A stretch of 23,942 nucleotides of DNA from CAYYJV01 sp964486395 (GTDB lineage Bacteria; Patescibacteriota; Minisyncoccia; Minisyncoccales; MHMH01): NCBI GenBank assembly GCA_964486395.1, contig CAZALP010000006.1, positions 1 to 23,942 on the forward strand. Reading direction: 5' to 3'. Position numbers and translations under genes: made by a program. Positions 6,690 to 13,566 of this stretch are shown here, in pieces. The stretch's first letter is position 1. Each line of letters opens with the position of its first letter. The notes beneath the pieces were generated by a model, which had not been told where the DNA came from, ran no database searches, and was given only the letters and a program-made list of their open reading frames with translations.

Positions 6690-7792
6690 CTCTTGGGAGA
6701 CCAGGTAATTAAATTTTCTTTTATTTCGAACTTTCCCTCCAGGAATTTTTCAACTACCCAAATATTGGTTTTGCAGTGAGGAGTTATTTCAGAAACTGTT
6801 ACGCGGGATTTTCCGGGAGCCAGAGCTAGATAGGGGATAATTTGATCAGTTAAGTGTTTGTCGAGGCAAGCCTCGGTTTTTTGTTCTTTTAACAGTTCCA
6901 GGGCGGCTTCCTTGCCTATATCTTCTGCCCTTTTCCCTAATTTCCCCAGGTTATCTGTGCCGATGACAGTATTTTCAAATTCGGCCGCCAGGCAGATTTG
7001 ACTGCCCGGAGATTGGGTCTGGTAATATTCTGCCTTTTCTTCGATGGGCAGTTTTAGTTTTCCCAAGACTTCCCTTACTCCCTGCAGCTGCCTTTCGGCC
7101 ACCTTTTTATCTTTCAATGATTCTGAAGCTCCAGAAATTGCCAGAATATTTCTTAAATTCCCTCTTTTAGTCAGATCGATTGATTTTAATTTACTCACAC
7201 TAACATTGCCATGGCTTTGGTAGCGTGATATGGTTGTTTCTACTTTTGCCCCGCCTTCGGGGTAATAGCCTCGTTTTTGAATGTTTATTGCCACCTTGCC
7301 GCCCATTTTTTCTAAAATTTTTAGAAAGACATAGCGAAAATGATCAATAGTAGGAGAGAAAAAAGTGTCAGTAGCTCCTCCATCGAAGATTATTTTAATC
7401 GGTGAATGTTGCACCACCTGGTGGTGCAACATAAAAATCGGGGGAATGAGGGTTTGCAGAACCAGGGTAATACTTCCTGCCGTTGGAATTTTTACAGAGA
7501 CTCGGTCGAGTTGCCTGAAGGCTCCAAGGGAGATCGAGGCTTTGCCTCGATATTTTTGCCCTGGATAGAATCTTATTTCCTCGGAGCCCAATTCGGCTCC
7601 TTCCAGTCGGGCAGAACAAAGCTCCGACAAAGCTTGAATCCCCTGAAGATGCTGGGGCATTAAGCCGGGCTTAGTCCTCGATTTACGAATATTAAAAACT
7701 CGGCAGGGTTTTTGGGTTACCGCCGACAAAGCGCAGGCGGTGCGGAGCACTTGGCCGCCGCCTTCCAAATAAGATCCGTCTATTTCAATCAT
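6683..7792 (-). CDS. rtcA: RNA 3'-terminal phosphate cyclase
   Basis: 369 residues, slightly longer than the usual ~340. RtcA uses ATP to convert RNA 3'-phosphate ends to 2',3'-cyclic phosphate. Visible signatures are the N-terminal DGSYLEGGGQVLRTACALS, the TAGSITLVLQ strand, GGATD (138-142), RGYYPEGGA (174-182), DKHLTDQIIPYLALA (311-325) and TPHCKTN, where H339 should be the adenylated nucleophile (His309 in E. coli). Compared with the E. coli and human enzymes as I recall them, extra residues lie before TAGS (about 84-97) and between LVLQ and GGATD (about 6 residues); both coincide with palindromic DNA. ATG 7792 lies 6 nt after a CATAAT -10 and has no SD. No rtcB or rtcR is visible. Divergent from the MEMO gene. 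Confidence 0.93.
   Translation of the reverse strand: MIEIDGSYLEGGGQVLRTACALSAVTQKPCRVFNIRKSRTKPGLMPQHLQGIQALSELCSARLEGAELGSEEIRFYPGQKYRGKASISLGAFRQLDRVSVKIPTAGSITLVLQTLIPPIFMLHHQVVQHSPIKIIFDGGATDTFFSPTIDHFRYVFLKILEKMGGKVAINIQKRGYYPEGGAKVETTISRYQSHGNVSVSKLKSIDLTKRGNLRNILAISGASESLKDKKVAERQLQGVREVLGKLKLPIEEKAEYYQTQSPGSQICLAAEFENTVIGTDNLGKLGKRAEDIGKEAALELLKEQKTEACLDKHLTDQIIPYLALAPGKSRVTVSEITPHCKTNIWVVEKFLEGKFEIKENLITWSPKST
6862..6875. repeat. Small intragenic palindrome in rtcA (CGAGGC-AA-GCCTCG)
   Basis: Perfect 6-bp arms around AA. The core is the same as the palindrome at 7533-7551. It encodes part of TEACLDKH in rtcA and causes no length change that I can see. Confidence 0.55.
7406..7432. 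repeat. 27-bp perfect palindrome inside rtcA
   Basis: Arms ATGTTGCACCACC (7406-7418) and its exact complement (7420-7432) flank a single T. It covers exactly nine rtcA codons, residues 121-129 (MLHHQVVQH), in the LVLQ-to-GGATD interval, where the protein is longer than the homologues I recall. Confidence 0.8.
7533..7551. repeat. Intragenic palindrome in rtcA (ATCGAGGC-TTT-GCCTCGAT)
   Basis: Perfect 8-bp arms around TTT. It encodes residues 81-87 of RtcA (YRGKASI), next to an apparent insertion before the TAGS motif. It shares the CGAGGC/GCCTCG core with 6862-6875. Confidence 0.65.
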
Positions 7793-7798
7793 ACTTAA

Positions 7799-7827
7799 AT
7801 TATGATAGCATGAATAAGAAATGGAAG
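7799..7827 (-). promoter_or_regulatory. Candidate rtcA promoter placing the start site on the ATG
   Basis: Read on the minus strand, -10 CATAAT occupies 7804-7799 and is followed by 6 nt and then the rtcA ATG. A weak -35 (CTTCCA, 7827-7822) is 17 bp upstream. With normal spacing, +1 falls on the start codon, implying a leaderless mRNA. The 28-bp divergent gap must also serve the MEMO gene, for which TATGAT at 7801-7806 is a possible -10. Confidence 0.4.
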
Positions 7828-8627
7828 AAAAATTAAGATTGCCTGCAGTTAGCGGACAGTTTTATCCGGGAGACAAAAAAGAGTTAGAGGAAATGATTGA
7901 GGGATTTTTAGCTAAAGCTGAGTCTCCAAAGATTGAAGGAGAAATTTTTGGCTTGCTTTTGCCTCATGCCGGATATTTTTTTTCGGGACCTGTAGCAGCT
8001 TACGGCATAAAAACAATTTTAGGAAAAGAGTTCGATACGGTAATCATTATGGGCGATTCTCATTATGAAAGATTCGATGGGGTTGCCGTTTGGCCCGAGG
8101 GATTTTGGCAAACTCCTTTAGGGAAATTGAAGGTGGATAAAGACTTGGCTCGAAAAATTATGGCAGTCTCTGACAGGTTTTTAGTAAGGGATTCTGCTCA
8201 TTTGTTCGAGCATTCCATTGAAGTTCAGCTGCCCTTTTTGCAAAAAACCTTAAAAGATTTTAAAATTTTACCTATAATTTTTGGTTCAGAAGACAAGGAC
8301 TGGAAACTGCTTGCTCAAGCTATTTTAGATAATATAAAGAATAAAAGAGTTTTGATTATAGCTTCCGCCGATTTGTCTCACTATCTTTCTTACGAAGAAG
8401 CTAAAAAAGTTGATGAAAGTACTTTAAAAAATATTTTGAGGCTTCAAACTGAAAATTTAAATGTTTGTGCAATAGATTCAACCAAAACTTTAATAAAAAT
8501 TGCCAAGAATTTGAAGGGCAAGGCAAAGACATTAAAATACTTAAATTCCGGCGATCGGGTACCCGCAGGGCAGATGGGAGATAAATCGCAAGTTGTGGGC
8601 TATGGAGCAGTTGCTTTCTATCGCTAA
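7821..8627 (+). CDS. AmmeMemoRadiSam system protein B (MEMO1 family)
   Basis: 268 residues covering the full MEMO domain: LRLPAVSGQFYPGDKKELEEMI at the start, LLLPHAGYFFSGPVAAYG, MGDSHYERFDGVAVW, DSAHLFEHSIEVQLPFL and SADLSHYLSYEEA. H49 (PHAGY), H81 (DSHY) and C216 (NVCAID) correspond to the His, His, Cys metal site described for human MEMO1 (H49, H81, C244). In prokaryotes this protein forms a conserved gene trio with an AMMECR1 protein and a radical-SAM enzyme; the reaction is not established. The AMMECR1 gene overlaps its 3' end here, but no radical-SAM partner is in the window. ATG 7821 starts 28 bp from divergent rtcA. Confidence 0.9.
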   Translation: MEEKLRLPAVSGQFYPGDKKELEEMIEGFLAKAESPKIEGEIFGLLLPHAGYFFSGPVAAYGIKTILGKEFDTVIIMGDSHYERFDGVAVWPEGFWQTPLGKLKVDKDLARKIMAVSDRFLVRDSAHLFEHSIEVQLPFLQKTLKDFKILPIIFGSEDKDWKLLAQAILDNIKNKRVLIIASADLSHYLSYEEAKKVDESTLKNILRLQTENLNVCAIDSTKTLIKIAKNLKGKAKTLKYLNSGDRVPAGQMGDKSQVVGYGAVAFYR

Positions 8628-9120
8628 AAATTCAATTAAGGGTTTTCTTGAGAAAGGACAAGTCCCTGATTTTAAGCCAAACTCTCCGAGATTAAAGGAA
8701 AAACGGGGAGTCTTTGTCACATTGAAAAAGAAGGGAAAGCTCAGGGGTTGCATGGGGTGCGTGTCTGCCGACGTGCCTTTATACCAATCAGTTTCCCGAA
8801 TGGCTTTGGCAGCAGCCTTTGAAGACCCCCGTTTCCCACCCGTAACCAAGGAAGAGTTGCCAGAATTAGAATACGAAGTTTCCGTCCTAGGTCTCTTAAA
8901 GAAAATTAATTCCTTGGAGGAAATTCAGTTAGGGGTGCACGGCGTTCAGGCAGTAGCAGGATTGAATTCTGGCCTTTTCTTGCCTCAGGTAGCTGTAGAA
9001 AACAATTGGGATTTAGAAACCTTTTTGGAAAATCTGATGCTTAAAGCCGGCTTCCAACCAGACTACTGGAGGAAGAATCCAGTTGATTTTTATGTCTTTG
9101 AAACGGAAGTCTTCAAATAA
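8602..9120 (+). CDS. AmmeMemoRadiSam system protein A (AMMECR1 domain)
   Basis: 172 residues from ATG 8602 (an in-frame ATG at 8593 would add MWA). The AMMECR1 domain is complete: RGVFVTLKKKGKLRGCMGC holds the invariant LRGCxG motif, followed by SRMALAAAFEDPRFPPVTKEEL, LEYEVSVL, GVHGVQAVAGLNSGLFLPQVAVENNWDLETFLENLMLKAG and PDYWRKNPVDFYVFET. The function of AMMECR1 in prokaryotes is unknown. The gene overlaps the MEMO gene by 26 bp, so the two are translationally coupled, and the DUF72 gene in turn overlaps its 3' end. This arrangement supports the two proteins acting together. Confidence 0.9.
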   Translation: MEQLLSIAKNSIKGFLEKGQVPDFKPNSPRLKEKRGVFVTLKKKGKLRGCMGCVSADVPLYQSVSRMALAAAFEDPRFPPVTKEELPELEYEVSVLGLLKKINSLEEIQLGVHGVQAVAGLNSGLFLPQVAVENNWDLETFLENLMLKAGFQPDYWRKNPVDFYVFETEVFK

Positions 9121-9853
9121 AGTATATATCGGCACTTCGGGTTTTAGCTATTCTCATTGGGAGAAGGGAATTTTTTATCCCAAAGATTTGCCTAAAGAAA
9201 AGCAGTTGGAATATTATGCTCGGCATTTCAATACGGTAGAAATGAACTATCCCTTTTATAGGCTGCCTTCTTCCAAGAGCTTTTCTGGTTGGAAAGATTC
9301 TGTGCCCAAAGGCTTTGTATTTTCAGTGAAAGTTTCCAGATATCTTACCCATATTAAACACCTTCATCGGGTCAAAACCGCGTGGGAAAAGTTTTTAAAG
9401 AGGGCTCAGCATCTTGAAGAAAAACTTGGGCCTTTTTTGTTCCAGCTTCCTCCAAACTGGAAAAAAAATATGGACAGATTGGATGAGTTTATGGAAATGG
9501 CAAGAGAGACAGACGGCAAACACAGGTTCGTTTTGGAATTTCGCAACCCCGATTGGTTTTCGGGAGAGGTTTACCGAAAGCTAAAAACACGAAAGAATAT
9601 TGCCTTGTGTTTAACTAATTCCCCCGATTGGCCCTTCAAAGAAATAGTTACGGGCGATTTCGTTTATGTCCGGATGCACGGAGGAAAAACTTTGTATTCC
9701 TCCAATTATTCAAAAAAGGAATTAAAGAAGTGGGCAGAGAAAATTAAAAAATGGCAGGCAAAAGGCTTGGATATCTATATTTATTTCAATAACGATGCCC
9801 TGGGGTATGCCGTAAAAAACGCCCGAACTCTGAAGTTAATGATTTGGAATTGA
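9083..9853 (+). CDS. DUF72 TIM-barrel protein (YecE-like)
   Basis: About 256 residues. VYIGTSGFSYSHWEKGIFYP opens the DUF72 fold, with the typical YYARHFNTVEMNYPFYRLPS, VFSVKVSRYLTHIKHL, GPFLFQLPPNW, FVLEFRNPDWF, DFVYVRMHGG and IYIYFNNDALGYAVKNA blocks in order, so the barrel is complete. The activity of the family is unknown; the fold and conserved acidic and His residues suggest a metal-dependent or sugar-phosphate-type enzyme. The start is ambiguous: TTG 9083 has GGAGG (9068-9072) 10 nt upstream, while ATG 9092 has none at normal distance. Either way it overlaps the AMMECR1 gene (38 or 29 bp) and forms the third cistron of that cluster. Confidence 0.85.
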   Translation: MIFMSLKRKSSNKVYIGTSGFSYSHWEKGIFYPKDLPKEKQLEYYARHFNTVEMNYPFYRLPSSKSFSGWKDSVPKGFVFSVKVSRYLTHIKHLHRVKTAWEKFLKRAQHLEEKLGPFLFQLPPNWKKNMDRLDEFMEMARETDGKHRFVLEFRNPDWFSGEVYRKLKTRKNIALCLTNSPDWPFKEIVTGDFVYVRMHGGKTLYSSNYSKKELKKWAEKIKKWQAKGLDIYIYFNNDALGYAVKNARTLKLMIWN

Positions 9854-9859
9854 CAGCAG

Positions 9860-10071
9860 TTTTTCCTTTGTTAATCCGCCGGGGGGTGAATGACGGCGGC
9901 TATCACGTGGCTTCCGGCACTTCCATGGCTACCCCTCGCGTATCTGGATTGACTGCCAAGTTTTGGCGGGGGAATGGAGCTGACACCAGGAGCTATCTGC
10001 AAAGCATAGCTGAAGATATCTGGACTTCAGGCGACGATCCGGCTACCGGTTTGGGCTTACTCCATATGTAA
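9860..10071 (+). pseudogene. Relic of a subtilisin-like (S8) serine protease
   Basis: About 65 recognisable residues: GGYHVASGTSMATPRVSGLTAKFW is the S8 active-site block with the nucleophile Ser in GTSMATP, followed by a short helix region and a GDDPATGLGLLHM end in place of the usual G-x-G-x-V/L-x-A motif. The Asp and His halves of the catalytic triad are missing, there is no signal peptide, and no convincing start exists; the only upstream start-like codon is a TTG inside the DUF72 gene (9844). It looks like the 3' end of a lost exported protease. A terminator follows directly. A functional 65-residue peptide is very unlikely. Confidence 0.75.
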
Positions 10072-10096
10072 ATCGTAAGAATAAAATTCTTGTGGC

Positions 10097-10126
10097 AAAA
10101 ACCCCTTACGGGGTTTTTGTTTTTTT
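10097..10126. terminator. Intrinsic terminator, usable in both directions
   Basis: AAAAACCCC (10097-10105) pairs with GGGGTTTTT (10110-10118) around TTAC, followed on the plus strand by GTTTTTTT. It closes the MEMO-AMMECR1-DUF72-relic unit. Confidence 0.9.
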
Positions 10127-10128
10127 GA

Positions 10129-10134
10129 TATAAT
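10129..10134 (+). promoter_or_regulatory. TATAAT -10 box, 6 nt before the DUF1858 start codon
   Basis: A perfect TATAAT is followed by ATTATT and then ATG at 10141, so transcription should begin on or next to the start codon. No SD is present and no good -35 is seen, since that position lies in the terminator stem. It probably drives the DUF1858-UPF0104-YjbQ-PolX unit. Confidence 0.6.
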
Positions 10135-10140
10135 ATTATT

Positions 10141-10350
10141 ATGGAGAAAAGTTCCAAGATAACCAAAGAAATGGCCGTTAATGAAATAATTAAAAAATAC
10201 CCCAAGACGGTATTTGTTTTTATGGATTACGGGCTGCATTGCGCCGGCTGTCCCATGGCTCAAAACGAAACCATTGAAGAAGCCGCCAAGCTTCATCAAA
10301 TGGACTTGGAAAAGTTATTGAAAGATTTAAATAAAGCCGCAGAGGAATGA
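10141..10350 (+). CDS. DUF1858 small redox-disulfide protein (TIGR03980-like)
   Basis: 69 residues matching the DUF1858 domain throughout: ITKEMAVNEIIKKYPKTVFVFMDYGLHCAGCPMAQNETIEEAAKLHQMDLEKLLKDLN in segments, with the signature pair HCAGC (C37 and C40) in G-L-H-C-x-G-C-P. The family is called hybrid-cluster-protein-associated redox disulfide domain because the CxxC is thought to act as a redox or thiol site. No hybrid cluster protein is nearby here. The ATG lies just after a TATAAT with no SD, so the mRNA is probably leaderless. The next gene begins 9 nt after its TGA. Confidence 0.87.
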   Translation: MEKSSKITKEMAVNEIIKKYPKTVFVFMDYGLHCAGCPMAQNETIEEAAKLHQMDLEKLLKDLNKAAEE

Positions 10351-10359
10351 TTTTTTCAT

Positions 10360-11388
10360 ATGCTTAAGAAAATCATCTTATTCTTTGTTTCTTTATTCGT
10401 CGGGATCGCCCTTTTGGTTTGGATTTTCAATTTTATCGGCTGGCAGCAGATTAAAAACGCCTTTTTGGTGTTTACCGGCTGGCAGGGAATAATCATTTTG
10501 CTGTTGACCGCCTTAATGCTTTTTTTTGGCATGTGGAAATGGCAAGTGATTTTGAAAGGCCAGGGCTACTCTTTTTCTTGCCGCCAGCTGATGGGCCCTT
10601 ATCTTTCCTCCTTTTCCTTAATTTATTTGTTTCCCATAATCATTTTTGGCGGAGAGATTTTCAGAGGATACTCTTTGAAAGAAAAATATTCCGTTCCTTG
10701 GTCAAAAGGGATTACTTCGGTAATGATCGATAAGATTTTGGAGATGACCGCTTTTTTGATTACTATTATTGTCGGCATGATTTTCTTTTTTATTAGAATT
10801 GGTCTGCCTCCTGGGAATTTTGGCATCATTATAGGCGGGGTTTTATTTTTCTTATGCGCTGCCATCGGCTTTTTTTATTTTAAAAGCTTTAAAAGGAAAA
10901 GCATCGCCAGGATTTTTATCAAGTTTTTTAGCCCCCAAAAAAGATTTATTTCAGAAGAGCCGGTAGAGATGGAAAGGGAGATTTTCGATTTTTTTAAACC
11001 GAGAAATAAAGTTTTATGGCAAGCTTCTGCTTTTGCCTTTCTTAGGGTGGGGGTAACTTGGTTGAGGTGCTGGCTTTTGATATTGTTTTTAGGGAGTCAA
11101 ATTGGCATTTCGTCAGCTTTATCAATTTTAGGATTTTACTATTTCTCTTTATTGATTCCCATCCCCATGGCTTTGGGATCCCACGAGGTTGTCCAAATGT
11201 TTGCTTTCGGAGCCCTAGGATTAGGCTCTGGATTAGCTCCTGCTTTTACCATGATTCAAAGGGCAGCAGAGCTGTTTTTGGCTTTGATAGGCATGGTAAT
11301 ATTCTTTAGATTCGGCGTGAATCTTCTTAAAACTTTTCTTTTTCGCAGATTGGAGAATTTTATTAAAGATAGGAACAATTATTCATGA
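10360..11388 (+). CDS. UPF0104 / lysylphosphatidylglycerol-synthase-TM (AglD-like) membrane protein
   Basis: 342 residues with about eight membrane helices. The pattern fits the LPG_synthase_TM / YbhN family: a helical hairpin at the N-terminus, WKWQVILKGQGYSFSCRQLMGPYLSSF, IFGGEIFRGYSLKEKYSVPWSKGITSVMIDKILEM (the conserved G-E-x-x-R and D-K segment) and LLIPIPMALGSHEVVQMFAFGALGLG near residue 265. Soluble synthase or glycosyltransferase domains are absent. Homologues act as flippases or support lipid and polysaccharide transfer; the substrate is unknown. Its TGA overlaps the following ATG by 4 nt (ATGA), showing translational coupling to yjbQ. Confidence 0.82.
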   Translation: MLKKIILFFVSLFVGIALLVWIFNFIGWQQIKNAFLVFTGWQGIIILLLTALMLFFGMWKWQVILKGQGYSFSCRQLMGPYLSSFSLIYLFPIIIFGGEIFRGYSLKEKYSVPWSKGITSVMIDKILEMTAFLITIIVGMIFFFIRIGLPPGNFGIIIGGVLFFLCAAIGFFYFKSFKRKSIARIFIKFFSPQKRFISEEPVEMEREIFDFFKPRNKVLWQASAFAFLRVGVTWLRCWLLILFLGSQIGISSALSILGFYYFSLLIPIPMALGSHEVVQMFAFGALGLGSGLAPAFTMIQRAAELFLALIGMVIFFRFGVNLLKTFLFRRLENFIKDRNNYS

Positions 11389-11786
11389 CGTTTACCGTAA
11401 AGACAAAGGGATTTACCGACATAATAGACATTACCGGAGAAGTGCAGGAGCAGCTCAGGAAAGACGGAGTTGAAGATGGCATTTGTCTGGTTTCCTGCCC
11501 GGGGTCAACTTGCGGAATTACCACGATTGAGTATGAGGATGGGCTGATCGAAGATTTGAAAAGAGTATTAGATAAATTGGTTCCCATGAACGAAGATTAC
11601 GAGCATTGCAAGAAGTGGGGCGATTGCAACGGTTATGCCCATATTAGGTCGGCTTTGATGAAGCCTTTTTTGGCAGTACCCGTAAAAAGCGGAAAGCTGG
11701 TTTTAGGCACCTGGCAGCAGATTATTTTTGTCGATTTTGACAATCAGCCCCGCCAGCGAGAAATTATGGTGAAGATAATTGCTTAA
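11385..11786 (+). CDS. YjbQ/UPF0047 family protein
   Basis: 133 residues, full length for the family. Recognisable blocks are TKGFTDIIDITGEVQEQL, the SCPGSTCGITTIEYEDGLIEDL block, the metal-binding-like WGDCNGYAHIRSALM (family consensus DGNGxxHxxA) and VLGTWQQIIFVDFDNQPRQREI at the end. Some members show weak thiamine-phosphate synthase activity and can suppress thiE loss, but the physiological role is uncertain. The aspartate and histidine of the DGNGHAH-type motif are kept (DCNGYAH), with one His replaced by Tyr. The start overlaps the upstream stop by 4 nt and the polX ATG follows 1 nt after its TAA. Confidence 0.88.
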   Translation: MTFTVKTKGFTDIIDITGEVQEQLRKDGVEDGICLVSCPGSTCGITTIEYEDGLIEDLKRVLDKLVPMNEDYEHCKKWGDCNGYAHIRSALMKPFLAVPVKSGKLVLGTWQQIIFVDFDNQPRQREIMVKIIA

Positions 11787-11787
11787 T

Positions 11788-13506
11788 ATGAAAAACCAAG
11801 AGATCGCCAACATTTTTTACGAAATAGCGGATTTTTTGGAAATGGAAGAAGTACAATTTAAACCCCAGGCTTACCGCAAGGCGGCTCTTGTTTTGGAAGA
11901 TTTAGAAGACGACGTAGCCAAAATTTACCAAGAAGGGGGATTGAAGGCGTTGAAGGATATTCCTGGCGTTGGGGAAAGCACGGCCGAGAAAATCGAAGAG
12001 TATATAAAGACGGGGAAAATAAAGTACTACGAAAAACTCAAAAAAAAGACTCCCATCAAAATGGAAGAGCTGACGGCGGTCGAGGGCATGGGTCCCAAAA
12101 AAGCAAAGAAGCTGTACGAAGAGTTGGAAATTAGGGACTTGGCAGATTTGGAAAAGGCCGCCAAAGCCCATAAAATAGCTTCCCTGAAAGGATTCGGCGA
12201 AACCACCGAGAAAAACATTTTGGAGGGAATAGCTTTTTTGAAAAGAAGCAAGGGGAGATTTCTTTTGGGAGATATTTTGCCCAGGGTTAAGGCTGTTCAC
12301 CAAAAACTGCAAGAGCTGAAAGAAGTGGCAAGGGTGGATACGGCAGGTTCTGTCCGACGCATGAAAGAAACCATTGGAGACGCCGATTTTCTGGTAATTT
12401 CCAAAAAACCTAAAAAAGTGATGGATTTTTTTGTTTCCCAACCCGAAGTGGTGAAAGTTTGGGGAAAGGGAGATACAAAATCCTCAATTAGGGTAAGAGA
12501 GGGCTTTGATATTGATTTGAGGGTTTTACCTGAAGAAAGCTACGGATCTGCCCTCCAGTATTTTACCGGCTCCAAAGAGCACAACATTGCCGTCAGGAGA
12601 ATAGCCATAGAAAAGGGATTTAAGCTTTCAGAATATGGTCTGTTTAAAGGAAAAAAGATGATAGCTGGTAAAACAGAAGAGGAAGTGTACAAAAAGTTGG
12701 GCATGTTATGGATACCTCCCGAAATGAGAGAAAACCAAGGAGAGGTTGAAGCTTCTTTAAGGGGGAAGCTTCCGCAGGTCATAGAACTCGGCGATATCAA
12801 AGGTGATTTGCACTGTCATTCCGATTGGGATGGGGGCGAGAATAGCATTGAGGACTTGGCGAGGGCCGCAAAGAAAAGAGGATATGAATATGTGGGGATT
12901 ACCGACCACACCAAATTTTTAAAAATAGAGCACGGCTTAAATGAAAGACAGTTGGCCCAACAAAGAAAGGAGATAGATAAACTTAATTCTCAATTTTCAA
13001 CTTTCAATTTTCAAATATTACACGGTTGCGAAGCGAATATTTTAAACGATGGTTCGATTGATATCAAAGATGAAGCGCTGGCGAAATTGGACTTCGTAAT
13101 TGCCGGTATTCATTCTAATTTCAAAATGCCCAAAGAAAAAATGACAGAAAGAATAATTAAAGCAATAAAAAATCCTCATGTGGATATAATTTCTCATCCA
13201 ACCGGAAGACTAATTCAAAAGAGGGATGAATATCAAATTGATTTCGATAAAATTTTAAGAGTGGCTAGAGAAACTGGAACAATTTTGGAAATTAATTCCT
13301 TTCCTGAGAGATTAGATTTAAATGACCAAAATATCAGAAGGGCAAAGGAAGCAGGGGTAAAAATGGTTATTAATACTGATTCTCACCATAAAGACCAATT
13401 GCGTTTTATGGAGTTTGGCATTGCTCAGGCGAGGCGTGGCTGGGCGGAAAAGGAAGACATCATCAACGTTCACCCTCTACAAAAATTATTGAAATTTTTC
13501 AAATAA
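11788..13506 (+). CDS. polX: DNA polymerase/3'-5' exonuclease PolX (Pol X plus PHP)
   Basis: 572 residues from ATG 11788. Order: N-terminal helical 8-kDa-like part with helix-hairpin-helix motifs (DIPGVGESTAEKIEEYI, AVEGMGPKKAKKL, LKGFGETTEKNI), then a Pol-beta-type palm with GSVRR at 187-191, the catalytic aspartates D198 and D200 (GDADFLV) and D243 (FDIDLRV), then YFTGSKEHNIAVR. The PHP exonuclease begins near residue 339 with DLHCHSDWDGG (H342, H344) and keeps GITDHT, GCEANIL, AGIHSNF, ISHPTGR and NTDSHH. It fills gaps in base-excision repair, with the PHP site trimming 3' ends. Residues around 404-414 (NSQFSTFNFQI) are encoded by an AT-rich array. It ends inside a long hairpin. Confidence 0.94.
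   Translation: MKNQEIANIFYEIADFLEMEEVQFKPQAYRKAALVLEDLEDDVAKIYQEGGLKALKDIPGVGESTAEKIEEYIKTGKIKYYEKLKKKTPIKMEELTAVEGMGPKKAKKLYEELEIRDLADLEKAAKAHKIASLKGFGETTEKNILEGIAFLKRSKGRFLLGDILPRVKAVHQKLQELKEVARVDTAGSVRRMKETIGDADFLVISKKPKKVMDFFVSQPEVVKVWGKGDTKSSIRVREGFDIDLRVLPEESYGSALQYFTGSKEHNIAVRRIAIEKGFKLSEYGLFKGKKMIAGKTEEEVYKKLGMLWIPPEMRENQGEVEASLRGKLPQVIELGDIKGDLHCHSDWDGGENSIEDLARAAKKRGYEYVGITDHTKFLKIEHGLNERQLAQQRKEIDKLNSQFSTFNFQILHGCEANILNDGSIDIKDEALAKLDFVIAGIHSNFKMPKEKMTERIIKAIKNPHVDIISHPTGRLIQKRDEYQIDFDKILRVARETGTILEINSFPERLDLNDQNIRRAKEAGVKMVINTDSHHKDQLRFMEFGIAQARRGWAEKEDIINVHPLQKLLKFFK
12980..13018. repeat. AT-rich array inside polX (TTTTCAA-type)
   Basis: Imperfect units of CAATTTTCAA/CTTTCAATTTTCAA run in frame through polX and encode NSQFSTFNFQI, a loop between two PHP segments. 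Confidence 0.6.
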
Positions 13507-13551
13507 ATTGTGACACATTAATTAGCCATGGCGGGATAATGCGTCACAATT
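13506..13551. repeat. Long intergenic hairpin between polX and the NUDIX gene
   Basis: AATTGTGACACATTA (13506-13520) pairs with TAATGCGTCACAATT (13537-13551), 14 of 15 positions, around a 16-nt loop that itself holds the palindrome GCCATGGC (13525-13532). It starts at the last base of polX. No U-tract follows. It could be an RNA stability structure, an attenuator or a small palindromic repeat. Confidence 0.7.
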
Positions 13552-13566
13552 ATTCAGGGATGTCTT

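Noticed and set aside
11902..12441. Long open frame on the minus strand (179 codons) opposite polX
   Set aside because: It is exactly antisense to a strongly conserved PolX region, has a Phe/Gln-rich low-complexity translation and no SD.
13509..13548. CRP-like operator TGTGA...TCACA
   Set aside because: The half-sites are about 30 bp apart instead of 6, so they form a hairpin, not a CRP site.
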